The position numbers and the translations under genes are program-made. A DNA stretch of 34,489 nt from Gammaproteobacteria bacterium (GTDB lineage: Bacteria > Pseudomonadota > Gammaproteobacteria > DSM-19610): assembly GCA_011321775.1 (NCBI GenBank), contig DROT01000021.1, positions 1 through 34,489 of the forward strand, read 5' to 3'. The notes under the pieces are model-generated. The model was not told the origin of the DNA. It did no database searches and saw nothing but the letters and a program-made list of their open reading frames with translations. Positions 18,428 to 26,009 of the stretch are shown in pieces (the first letter of the stretch is position 1; every line of letters begins with the position of its first letter).

Positions 18428-18460
18428 CTGCAGGTCACGGAAGCACACGGAAAACTGCAG
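18428..18460. repeat. half copy of the CACGGAA repeat flanked by CTGCAG
   Basis: GTCACGGAAGCACACGGAAAA (18434-18454) is one arm of the 74-nt repeat family, with two modules. It is bracketed by identical CTGCAG hexamers (18428-18433, 18455-18460), which can themselves pair. It lies between the methyltransferase gene and uppP. No opposite arm is present. Confidence 0.65.
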
Positions 18461-18517
18461 CAACAGAAGCCGTCAACGCGCATCCCCGGCAATCGATTTT
18501 TCTCGCGGATTCAGGAC

Positions 18518-19315
18518 ATGGACAATTTTCACGCATTCGCCCTGGCGCTGTTGCAGGGGCTGACCGAATTCCTGCCGATCTCCAGCTCGGCGCACCTGAT
18601 CCTGGTGCCGCGGCTGCTGGGCTGGCCGGACCAGGGCCTGGCTTTCGACGTGGCGGTCCATTTCGGCACCCTGAGCGCGGTGGTGCTCTATTTTCGCGAG
18701 GAACTGGGCGCCATGGCGGCCGCCTGGTTCCGTTCCCTCGGTTCGCGCTACCCCGACGACGAGGCCAGGCTGGCCTGGGCGGTGCTGCTCGGCACCATTC
18801 CGCTGGGGCTGTTCGGTCTGCTGTTCCACAACTATGTCGAGACCGTGCTGCGCTCGCCGCTGGTGATCGCCACCAGCACCATCGGTTTCGGGCTGTTGCT
18901 GTGGTACGCCGACGTCAAGGGACCGCAGACCCGCTGCGAGTACCGGCTCAACGCCTGGCGGGTGGCGGTGATCGCCTTCGCCCAGGCGCTGGCGCTGATT
19001 CCGGGAACCTCCCGTTCCGGTGCCACCATCACCGCGGGGCTGCTGGTGGGCCTGGATCGCAAGGCGGCGGCGCGTTTCTCCTTCCTGCTGTCGGTGCCGG
19101 CCATCGTCATGGCGGCCGGTTATGAGGGCAACAAGCTGCTGGGTGCCGGTGAGCCGGTGCAGTGGACGCCGATGTTGCTGGGTATCGTGGTGTCCGCCGT
19201 CAGCGCCTATGCCTGCATCCACTACTTCCTCAAGCTGCTGGATCACGTCGGCATGCTGCCCTTCGTGATTTACCGGCTGTTGCTCGGTGTGCTGCTGTTC
19301 GCCCTGTTTGTCTGA
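18518..19315 (+). CDS. uppP: undecaprenyl-diphosphatase (UppP/BacA)
   Basis: Dephosphorylates undecaprenyl pyrophosphate so the lipid carrier of cell-wall synthesis is recycled; it also confers background bacitracin tolerance. It has 265 residues and about eight membrane spans. Seen: the two family signatures LLQGLTEFLPISSSAHLIL near the N-terminus and PGTSRSGATITAGLLVG in the middle. Its last 46 nt overlap the convergent sulfotransferase gene, an unusually long coding overlap. Confidence 0.97.
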   Translation: MDNFHAFALALLQGLTEFLPISSSAHLILVPRLLGWPDQGLAFDVAVHFGTLSAVVLYFREELGAMAAAWFRSLGSRYPDDEARLAWAVLLGTIPLGLFGLLFHNYVETVLRSPLVIATSTIGFGLLLWYADVKGPQTRCEYRLNAWRVAVIAFAQALALIPGTSRSGATITAGLLVGLDRKAAARFSFLLSVPAIVMAAGYEGNKLLGAGEPVQWTPMLLGIVVSAVSAYACIHYFLKLLDHVGMLPFVIYRLLLGVLLFALFV

Positions 19316-20052
19316 GTGGGGTCGAACGCATAGCCCAGGCTGCGGATGTCTTCGGCGTAGACCTCGGCCACGATGGCGCGGGTGTCCTCGTCGTAGTGGT
19401 CGTGGTAGCCGGATCGCGGACCCTCGGCGGCATTGAGTCGCTCCAGTTCCCGTTCCACGCCCAGCTGTCGGCACAGCTCGCGGAAATCCTCCTCCAGCCG
19501 CTCGTAACGGCCGACGAAGTCGATGCGCAGCCGGCCGTCCCGGTCGCAGAGGTAGGGATACTGCGGGCGGAAGTGTTCCCATTCGAGGATCTCCGGGCGG
19601 CGCAATCGCTGGCGCACGAAGGTCGGGAAGTCGGGGCAGTCGCCCAGGTATTGTTCGGCCCAGCGCCGGTCTCCCTGGTGGAATCCGCCGCGTTTCAGAA
19701 AGCGGTAGGCGGACAGCGTTCGGTCCCAGGGATTGCGCACGAAGGCGAACTTGAACCAGTGTTCGAATTCGGTCGCCGTGAACACCTGCTGGTAGGTGGC
19801 CAGGGTGTGGTGTCCGGCGCCGAGGTTGCCGAACAGGCTGTGGCTGATCGACACTCCTGCGCACTTGGGGATGTGTACGAAGATGCAGCGGTATTCGTCG
19901 AAGGATTTCAGGGTGTAACCGGTCGGGGTGCTGCGGGTGCGCAGGCGCTTCAGCTTGCGGATCCGCCTGGCATCCAGGTAGTGTCTGCGCCAGCGTCCCA
20001 GGGGCGTCCCCAGAGACGGCGGCAGACGATCAATGAGCGCCGTGCTCTTCAT
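19270..20052 (-). CDS. sulfotransferase, family 2 (PAPS-dependent)
   Basis: About 260 residues. Seen: a 5'-phosphosulfate-binding loop HIPKCAGVS (60-68) and a 3'-phosphate-binding segment FAFVRNPWDRTLSAY (103-117), the two hallmarks of carbohydrate or lipid sulfotransferases that use PAPS. A basic N-terminal stretch (about 20-40) is present. There is no obvious membrane anchor. The acceptor is unknown; exopolysaccharide or a glycolipid is the usual guess. ATG 20052 overlaps the cca 3' end by 23 nt. No glycosyltransferase neighbours are seen, so it stands alone behind a tRNA-repair gene. Confidence 0.82.
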   Translation of the reverse strand: MKSTALIDRLPPSLGTPLGRWRRHYLDARRIRKLKRLRTRSTPTGYTLKSFDEYRCIFVHIPKCAGVSISHSLFGNLGAGHHTLATYQQVFTATEFEHWFKFAFVRNPWDRTLSAYRFLKRGGFHQGDRRWAEQYLGDCPDFPTFVRQRLRRPEILEWEHFRPQYPYLCDRDGRLRIDFVGRYERLEEDFRELCRQLGVERELERLNAAEGPRSGYHDHYDEDTRAIVAEVYAEDIRSLGYAFDPTQTNRANSSTPSNSR

Positions 20053-21196
20053 CGCCGAGGGCCTCGCGCACGGCCTGGAGACGGCGGGCGCGAATGGCCG
20101 CGCCGAGTTCCGGACCGCGGAGGCCGTGATCACCCAGGGCGGCGGCATTGATCCCGGCCGCGTGCGCGGCCGCCCGCTGCAGGCTATCGGCGCGGCGCTC
20201 ATCGATGAGGCCGGCGGCGCGGTATACCGCCAGCAGCCGTCGCCAATGGTCGCCGTGACGGAAGGCGCCCGCCGTTTCCATCAGTTCCAGGAGGCGGGCG
20301 GGATCGTCGCTGGTGACGGCGGACTCCAGGCGGATGGCGTCCAGCGCCAGGCGACTGTAGTCGTTGGGCGCCCGCAAGCGCCGGCACAGGGCTTCGCCAC
20401 GGGCCAGGCGCTGCTCCCGCGGGCGGCGGGCGCCGAGGGCGCGCAGCAATACCGCGAAGCGCACCCGCGGATCCGCGCTGCGGGCCGCGCTGTCCTGCAG
20501 CGCCGCCAGCGCCGGCGGCAGTCCCCGCTGCCGGTGGGGCGTTTCCTCACCGGCGTATTCCTCCTCGATCTCCGGGAACAGCACCGCCAGCGCGCCGCAG
20601 CCGTGCAGCACCTTGAAGAAGGTCGCCGGCGAGTCCGTGGCCAGCGCCTTGACCAGTTCCGCCCACACCCGTTCCGGGACCAGGTGATCGACCTCGCCGT
20701 TGTCGACCATGGTGCGCATCAGGGCGTTGGTGGAATGTGCCACGTGAAAGCCGTAGGGTGCGAAGCGTGCCGCCAGCCGTGCCACCCGCAGGATACGCAC
20801 CGGATCCTCCACGAAGGCCGGACTGACGTGGCGCAACAACCCCTGGCGCAGGTCCTGCTCGCCGTGGAAAGGGTCGATGAGGCGGCCGTCGGGCGTCTCG
20901 GCGATGGCGTTGATGGTGAGGTCGCGCCGTTTCAGGTCCTCCTCGAGGCTGACGTCCGGGTCGGCGTGCACCTCGAAGCCGTGATAACCGGGGGCGGTCT
21001 TGCGCTCGCTGCGCGCCAGCGCGTATTCCTCGCCGGTCTCGGGGTGCAGGAACACCGGGAAGTCCTTGCCGACAGGACGGTAGCCGAGTTCCAGCATCTG
21101 TTCGGGGGTGGCACCGACCACCACCCAGTCGCGTTCCTTGACGGGCAGTCCCAGCAACCGGTCGCGTACCGCGCCGCCCACCAGGAAGACTTCCAT
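20030..21196 (-). CDS. cca: CCA-adding tRNA nucleotidyltransferase (Cca) with degenerate HD domain
   Basis: Adds or repairs the CCA end of tRNAs. It has 388 residues, against about 412 in E. coli. Seen: LVGGAVRDRLLG (5-16), metal motif ERDW with Glu21/Asp23 where E. coli has Asp-Arg-Asp, and DLKRRDLTINAIAE. The C-terminal region aligns with E. coli Cca up to FPEIEE. Beyond that the HD phosphohydrolase motif (CHDLGKG in E. coli) is replaced by LLRALGA. The upstream frame is open to 21514, but ATG 21196 gives the conserved start and overlaps the preceding stop as TGATG, which indicates coupling. Confidence 0.93.
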   Translation of the reverse strand: MEVFLVGGAVRDRLLGLPVKERDWVVVGATPEQMLELGYRPVGKDFPVFLHPETGEEYALARSERKTAPGYHGFEVHADPDVSLEEDLKRRDLTINAIAETPDGRLIDPFHGEQDLRQGLLRHVSPAFVEDPVRILRVARLAARFAPYGFHVAHSTNALMRTMVDNGEVDHLVPERVWAELVKALATDSPATFFKVLHGCGALAVLFPEIEEEYAGEETPHRQRGLPPALAALQDSAARSADPRVRFAVLLRALGARRPREQRLARGEALCRRLRAPNDYSRLALDAIRLESAVTSDDPARLLELMETAGAFRHGDHWRRLLAVYRAAGLIDERRADSLQRAAAHAAGINAAALGDHGLRGPELGAAIRARRLQAVREALGDEEHGAH

Positions 21197-22152
21197 CAGC
21201 TGGCGCGCCGGGCCCGTGCGCGGTAGGCGTAGTAGCGGGCGCGGCTGTTGTTGGCGCCCAGGTAGACAGGCACGATGGACTCCACCGAATGCGGCGTGAT
21301 GCCCAGCCGTGGCAGCGCCGGATCGCTGCACAGGCTGTCCTTCTTCAGGGAGTAATAGTTGTCCAGGGTGAAGGGCTTGCCCGGCAGCAGTCCCAGCAGG
21401 CGCCCCTGCAGACGCGCGAGCGCATCCGGCAGTTCGATCACGCGGGTGCTCCTGCCGATCACCCGGGCGGTGTACTCCACCAGTTGCCTGAGGGTGTAGT
21501 CGCGCGGACCGCACAGTTCGAGGCGCTGGCCGGCGCTGCGGCGGTCGTCGAGCGTGCGCACGAAGGCCTCGACCACGTCGCCGACGTAGACCGGCGCGAA
21601 GCGCGAGCCGGCGCAGGCGAGCGGAAACAGCGGCGGTGCCATGCGCAGCAAGGCGGCGAAGCGGTTGAAGAAGCTGTCCTCCGGACCGAAGATGACCGAG
21701 GGCCGGAAGCTGGTGACTTCCAGGCCGGGCGTGTTGTGCACCAGGTCCTCGCCCTCGCCCTTGGTTTTCAGGTACAGGCTGCGACTCTCGTTGACGTTGG
21801 CGTTGAGGGCGCTCATGTGCAGCAGGCGGCTGACGCCGGTCTCGCGCATGCTCTTGGCGACGCAGCGCGGCAGTTCCACGTGCGCCTTCTGGAAGCGGCT
21901 GTTGCCCTGTTCGTTGAGGATGCCGACCAGGTTGATGACGCAGTCCGTATCGGCGAACACCTGCTGCAGTTCCCTGCAGTCATAGGGATCTGCCGCCAGC
22001 AGGCGCAGCCGCGTGCCGACGCGGAACTCGCGGTGACGCTCCGGCCGCCGTGTCAGCACCGTCACCGAGTGGCCCAGGTCCGCGAGTCGGTGGACCAGAT
22101 GCGAGCCGACGAAGCCGGTTCCGCCCAGCACGCAGATACGTTGTGCTTTCAT
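21196..22152 (-). CDS. NDUFA9-like NAD(P)-binding dehydrogenase (extended/atypical SDR)
   Basis: 318 residues. Seen: N-terminal Rossmann loop GGTGFVG (10-16), INLVGIL, a YLKTK element in place of the SDR Tyr-x3-Lys pair, and RPSVIFGPEDSF. This pattern is that of the bacterial relatives of complex I subunit NDUFA9, annotated as NAD-dependent epimerase/dehydratase or complex I NAD(P)-binding protein. The reaction is unknown. Its stop overlaps the cca start by one base. It lies downstream of slt behind a terminator, so it probably has its own promoter; TAAAAT at 22185-22190 is a -10 candidate. Confidence 0.85.
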   Translation of the reverse strand: MKAQRICVLGGTGFVGSHLVHRLADLGHSVTVLTRRPERHREFRVGTRLRLLAADPYDCRELQQVFADTDCVINLVGILNEQGNSRFQKAHVELPRCVAKSMRETGVSRLLHMSALNANVNESRSLYLKTKGEGEDLVHNTPGLEVTSFRPSVIFGPEDSFFNRFAALLRMAPPLFPLACAGSRFAPVYVGDVVEAFVRTLDDRRSAGQRLELCGPRDYTLRQLVEYTARVIGRSTRVIELPDALARLQGRLLGLLPGKPFTLDNYYSLKKDSLCSDPALPRLGITPHSVESIVPVYLGANNSRARYYAYRARARRAS

Positions 22153-22205
22153 GTCAGTTCCCAGAGTGGTGTCGAGGCCGGGGGATTTTAAGCCAATCAG
22201 GCAGC

Positions 22206-22234
22206 AAAAGGGACCCGTATCGGCGTCGGGTCCT
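22206..22234 (-). terminator. intrinsic terminator after slt
   Basis: On the minus strand GGACCCG (22217-22211 complement) and CGGGTCC form a 7-bp stem with a 9-nt loop, followed by CTTTTG. It begins two bases after the slt stop codon. Confidence 0.75.
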
Positions 22235-24157
22235 TCAGTAGCGCTGCCGGATGGTCGGCATGCGTTGTGACAGTCGCGTCACCGCACGCTGCAACCGCCA
22301 TTCGAAAATGGTGGCGTAGGACAGCACGCGCTTCACGTAGCGGCGGGTCTCGCGGAAAGGAATGTGTTCCACCCACAGGGCTGCAGACAGCCCCGTCTTT
22401 TCCGGCAGCCAGCGACTGACGCGGTGGGGGCCGGCATTGTAGGCGGCGGCGGCCAGTACCGGCGAGCCGTTGTAGCGCTGCAGCAGCCGGTTCAGATAGG
22501 CGCTGCCGAGGCGGATGTTGTGATCCGAGCGCAGCAGGGACTGGGTGCCCCGGTAGCGGATCTTCAGCGCCCGTGCCGTCTGGCGCCCGGTCGCGGGCAT
22601 CAGCTGCATCAGCCCGAGGGCGCCGACCGCGGAGCGTGCGTCTTCCATGAAGGCGCTCTCCTGGCGGATGACGCCATAGATGAGTGCCGGGTCCAGGTCG
22701 TAGCGCTGCGCGTTGGCGAGGATCGAGTCACGGTGCGGCAGTGGAAAACGCAGTTTGAGATCGGTCCAGTAGCGTGCCTGTGCGGCGGTGATGATGGCGC
22801 GGTCGTGCCAGCCCCAGCGGCTGGCCAGTATCGCCGCCAGCCGCAGCTTTTCGGTGGGCAGAGCGGCGGTGGCCTGGAACCATTCACGGCGGGCTTCGGT
22901 CCGCTTGCCGGCGAGGTACAGTTCGCGCGCGCGTTCGATGCCGGGCAGTCGTTCCAGCTCCTGCAGTTCGGCGTTGTCGAAGCGGATGCGTACATCGTTC
23001 ATGCGGTAGGAGCGTTCCAGGTGGTCGGCCGCCAGGAAGCCGTAGTAGCTGCGTTCGCCGCTGAGCTGCGAGAACAGGGTGAAGGCGTCGCCGCCGTGGC
23101 CGTCGGCTTCCAGGGCGCGGGCGCGCCAGTACTGCCAGACTTCGGCGTTGCGTTCGACCGGACTGAGTTCGTCGATCCAGTGCAGCACCCGCTCCCAGTC
23201 CTGGTCGAACAGGGCCGTTCGCACCCGCCACTGGCGAACCTCGCTGTCGGCCTGCTGCGGCGGGACGGCTGCCAGCCATTCGGCGGCGCGCGGATGATTG
23301 CGACGCGCGGCGGACAGGGCGATGCGACGCAGGATTTTTCCGCGCCGGCTGGCGTCGAACTCATGACTGGCCTCGATTTCCTGCCAGTGTTTCCAGGCCT
23401 GCTCCGGCTTGTAGCGCGCCAGCCGGCCGATGGCGTGCAGCAGGATTTCGCGTACCAGCGGCGTATCCTCCTGCGCCCACTCCTTCGACAGGGCGGCGGT
23501 CGGACGGCGATGGGCGTACTGCCAGCGTTTGACCCAGGTACGGTCCGCCGCCGACAGCCGCCTGGCGAGATAGCCGGCCAGGCTCGACTTCTGGTTGGCG
23601 AAGGCAAGGCGGATGCGTTGCCACAGCAGCTCGCTGGTGATCAGCGAGCTGGCGTAGAGCTGGTCGAAGGCGGGGTCGCAGGCATCCGGTTGCGAGTGGC
23701 CCACCAGCCACAGTCCCAGGGCGTCCTTCAGCGCCGCCTCGCGGTCGCCGCGCTGCAGGCGTGCACGGATCTGGTAGCACTGCAGGGTGACGGATTCCTG
23801 TGGCTGGTAGAAGCGCAGGTAGGTGGACCAGTCCTTGCGTTTGCCCAGGCGCTGCAGCCAGGCGACGCGCAGGCGTTCCCCGATGGGCTGGTCGGCGTAG
23901 CGCTCCAGGAAGTCCTGAACCTCGTCGGCGCCTGCCTTGCCGAGGCGTCGGCGCAGTTGCCAGTATTCCAGGTAGCCGTAGAGGGGGTAGTCGCGCAGCT
24001 GTGCCTTCAGCCGTTCGAAACGCGCGCTGTCACCGTTTCTGAGGGCCGACTCGGCGTCCAGGAACTGTTCGCGCTGGCGTTCGCGCAGGCCGGCGGGTGT
24101 GGTGGCAGTGACCAGCAGGAGCAGCAGCAGGAGGATCCCCCTTGATCGATATTGCAT
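22235..24157 (-). CDS. slt: soluble lytic murein transglycosylase (Slt70-like)
   Basis: Periplasmic enzyme that cleaves peptidoglycan with formation of 1,6-anhydro ends. It has 640 residues. Seen: signal peptide (basic MQYRSRG, then a run of Leu, cleavage near TATTPAG), a long alpha-helical superhelical U/L domain (about 25-465), then the SLT domain with catalytic Glu500 in YGVIRQESAF. GALGLMQLMPATGRQTA and AAAYNAGPHRV follow it. The start at 24157 is supported by the signal peptide. It is divergent from the TauE/SafE gene. Confidence 0.96.
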   Translation of the reverse strand: MQYRSRGILLLLLLLVTATTPAGLRERQREQFLDAESALRNGDSARFERLKAQLRDYPLYGYLEYWQLRRRLGKAGADEVQDFLERYADQPIGERLRVAWLQRLGKRKDWSTYLRFYQPQESVTLQCYQIRARLQRGDREAALKDALGLWLVGHSQPDACDPAFDQLYASSLITSELLWQRIRLAFANQKSSLAGYLARRLSAADRTWVKRWQYAHRRPTAALSKEWAQEDTPLVREILLHAIGRLARYKPEQAWKHWQEIEASHEFDASRRGKILRRIALSAARRNHPRAAEWLAAVPPQQADSEVRQWRVRTALFDQDWERVLHWIDELSPVERNAEVWQYWRARALEADGHGGDAFTLFSQLSGERSYYGFLAADHLERSYRMNDVRIRFDNAELQELERLPGIERARELYLAGKRTEARREWFQATAALPTEKLRLAAILASRWGWHDRAIITAAQARYWTDLKLRFPLPHRDSILANAQRYDLDPALIYGVIRQESAFMEDARSAVGALGLMQLMPATGRQTARALKIRYRGTQSLLRSDHNIRLGSAYLNRLLQRYNGSPVLAAAAYNAGPHRVSRWLPEKTGLSAALWVEHIPFRETRRYVKRVLSYATIFEWRLQRAVTRLSQRMPTIRQRY

Positions 24158-24277
24158 GTCCGTGAGGCTGCCCTGCTTCCCTTTGCGTTGTCCCGCGATC
24201 CGCCCCCGGTGCTCCGGGTGTCGGGGCAGGAGGAACGAATCCGTCTGCGACTAACCATAAAACGTTCCCGGCGCAGG

Positions 24278-24283
24278 TACAAT
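24278..24283 (+). promoter_or_regulatory. -10-like element directly before the TauE/SafE gene
   Basis: TACAAT (five of six) ends six bases before the ATG at 24290. No acceptable -35 at 16-18 nt is seen. Confidence 0.4.
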
Positions 24284-24289
24284 GCCTCG

Positions 24290-25099
24290 ATGACGACGCT
24301 CCTGCCCTGGTTCGCCTATGCCCTGACAGGCCTGTTTGCCGGCCTGCTCGCCGGTCTCCTAGGGGTGGGTGGTGGGCTGATCATTGTGCCGGTGTTCGTG
24401 GCCCTGTTCAGCCTGCAGGGTTTTTCTCCCGACCACCTGGTGCAGCTGGCGCTGGGTTCCTCCCTGGCCAGCATCGTGTTCACTTCGCTGTCGTCCACCT
24501 GGGCGCACCAGCGACGTGCTGCGGTTGACTGGGTGCTGGTAGTGCAGCTGTCGCTCGGCCTGCTCGCCGGCGCCTGGACCGGCGGACAACTGGCGAAGTG
24601 GCTGGGCGGCAGTCTGCTGTCCCTGCTGTTCGGCGTCTTCGAACTGGCGGTGGCGGTGCAGATGTTCGCCGGCCGGCCTCCGTCGCCGCACCGCCGGCGT
24701 CCGGGTGGCGCGCGCAATGCGCTCGCAGGTGTCGTCATCGGCATTCTGTCGGCCTTGCTGGGCATCGGCGGAGGCACCCTCACGGTACCCTGGCTGGTGT
24801 GGCACGGTGTCGGCATGCGTACGGCGGTGGCGACCTCGGCTGCCTGTGGTCTGCCGATCGCCCTCAGTGGCGCACTGGGCTTCGTGCTCGCCGGCCGGCA
24901 GGAGTCCGGCCTGCCGGCCGGCAGCACGGGGTATCTCTACTGGCCGGCGGTGGCGGCCGTCAGCGCCGCCAGCGTGGTCGGCGCGCCGCTCGGCGCACGC
25001 CTGGCCCACTGGCTCGATCCGCTGCGCCTGAAACGGCTGTTTGCCGGCTTCATCGCCCTGCTGGGTGTCGGAATGGTCGCCAGGGTACTGTCTGGATAG
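24290..25099 (+). CDS. TauE/SafE-family permease
   Basis: Integral membrane protein of 269 residues with about eight spans, in two repeats. Seen: the duplicated family motif, first as GLLAGLLGVGGGLIIVPVF and then as GILSALLGIGGGTLTVPWLV. Members move sulfite, sulfoacetate or other small organic/sulfur anions out of or into the cell; the substrate cannot be read from sequence. The frame is open from 24152. ATG 24290 is chosen because the upstream part is non-membrane and Arg-rich. Soe-like genes 7.6 kb away make sulfite export a reasonable guess, no more. Confidence 0.88.
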   Translation: MTTLLPWFAYALTGLFAGLLAGLLGVGGGLIIVPVFVALFSLQGFSPDHLVQLALGSSLASIVFTSLSSTWAHQRRAAVDWVLVVQLSLGLLAGAWTGGQLAKWLGGSLLSLLFGVFELAVAVQMFAGRPPSPHRRRPGGARNALAGVVIGILSALLGIGGGTLTVPWLVWHGVGMRTAVATSAACGLPIALSGALGFVLAGRQESGLPAGSTGYLYWPAVAAVSAASVVGAPLGARLAHWLDPLRLKRLFAGFIALLGVGMVARVLSG

Positions 25100-25169
25100 C
25101 CCTTTCCTGGCCCGAATCTCCCCGCCGAATATGAGGCTGCATGAGCCGGTTTCCCGGGATTGCTTTTTC

Positions 25170-25183
25170 TTGATGTACGTCAA
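25170..25183 (+). promoter_or_regulatory. FNR-type box in front of napF
   Basis: TTGATGTACGTCAA matches TTGAT-N4-ATCAA at 9 of 10 defined bases. A -10 hexamer TATAGT follows at 25207-25212. The box centre is about 42 nt before the predicted start (about 25219), the exact class-II activator layout. Confidence 0.85.
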
Positions 25184-25206
25184 GGTTGGTAACAAGCGCG
25201 CGCGCC

Positions 25207-25212
25207 TATAGT
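25207..25212 (+). promoter_or_regulatory. -10 element of the nap operon
   Basis: TATAGT (five of six), spaced for class-II FNR activation; no -35 hexamer is needed. The leader to napF is about 27 nt. Confidence 0.7.
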
Positions 25213-25245
25213 TGTTCCTGCTAATTTTCTAATGGACGGCTTATC

Positions 25246-25737
25246 GTGGCTGGCGCGATCAGCAGGAAACAGTTTCTGAGGGGCGATTTTTCCGGGCGGA
25301 AGGCGCCCCTGCGCCCCCCTTGGGCGTTGCCGGAAGAGGCGTTCACGCGGCTGTGCGAGCGCTGCGGCGACTGTATCCGGGTATGCCCCACGCAGTTGCT
25401 GAAGCAGGGGCGTGGCGGTTTCCCGGAGCCCGATTTCAGCGCCGCCGAATGCCTGTTCTGCGAAGACTGTGTCGGCGCCTGCCGCCCGCGTGCGCTCAGA
25501 AAGGAGCCGGGGCAACGGCCATGGACGCTGCAGGCCGTGGTCGATGCCGGCTCCTGTATCGCCTTCCGGGGCGTGGCGTGTCGCAGTTGCGTGGATCCGT
25601 GCGAGAGCCGTGCCATTCGTATGCCGCCGAGGCCGGGGGGGATCTCCGTCCCGGAGATCGACGCGGCACTCTGTTCCGGTTGCGGCGCCTGTTACGGCGT
25701 CTGCCCGGTCGGGGCGATCCGCATGCAGGCGGCGTGA
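25246..25737 (+). CDS. napF: ferredoxin-type protein NapF
   Basis: Cytoplasmic iron-sulfur protein thought to help NapA cofactor maturation before Tat export. It has 163 residues. Seen: four cysteine groups at 37/40/43/47, 69/72/75/79, 104/112/115/119 and 143/146/149/153, including the family element [12 protein letters not shown]. The start appears to be GTG (25246), giving [13 protein letters not shown]; no ATG is available before the first cluster. First gene of napFDAGHBC, directly behind an FNR-controlled promoter. napD follows after 17 nt. Confidence 0.95.
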   Translation: MAGAISRKQFLRGDFSGRKAPLRPPWALPEEAFTRLCERCGDCIRVCPTQLLKQGRGGFPEPDFSAAECLFCEDCVGACRPRALRKEPGQRPWTLQAVVDAGSCIAFRGVACRSCVDPCESRAIRMPPRPGGISVPEIDAALCSGCGACYGVCPVGAIRMQAA

Positions 25738-25754
25738 AACCGCGAGGAGTCGCA

Positions 25755-26009
25755 ATGAACATCAGTGGTGTAGTGGTACGAACCTTCCCCCGGGACATCG
25801 ATACGGTCACCAGGGCGCTGAGCGAATTCGACGGCGTCGAGGTGCACGGGGCGAACGAGGACGGACGTTTGGTGGTGACGGTCGAACAGCGCGACGAGCG
25901 CGGCACGGCGGACCTGCTGGTGCGCATGCAGGATGTGCCGGGGGTGCTGTCGGCATCCATGATCTACCACCACTTCGAAGATTTGGGTCAACAGGAGGCC
26001 GAGCAATGA
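25755..26009 (+). CDS. napD: NapA signal-peptide-binding chaperone NapD
   Basis: 84 residues. In this family the protein binds the Tat signal of NapA and prevents premature export. Seen: [18 protein letters not shown] start, the ferredoxin-like fold pattern with [17 protein letters not shown], and the typical end [19 protein letters not shown] Shine-Dalgarno is just upstream. The end overlaps the napA start by 4 nt (ATGA). Confidence 0.95.
   Translation: MNISGVVVRTFPRDIDTVTRALSEFDGVEVHGANEDGRLVVTVEQRDERGTADLLVRMQDVPGVLSASMIYHHFEDLGQQEAEQ

Noticed and set aside
18473-19864. 463-residue minus-strand frame spanning uppP and the sulfotransferase 3' end
   Set aside because: Out of frame with the sulfotransferase and antisense to uppP; no domain.
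22364-24145. 593-residue plus-strand open frame opposite slt
   Set aside because: Antisense shadow; the minus-strand transglycosylase has the catalytic motif and signal peptide.
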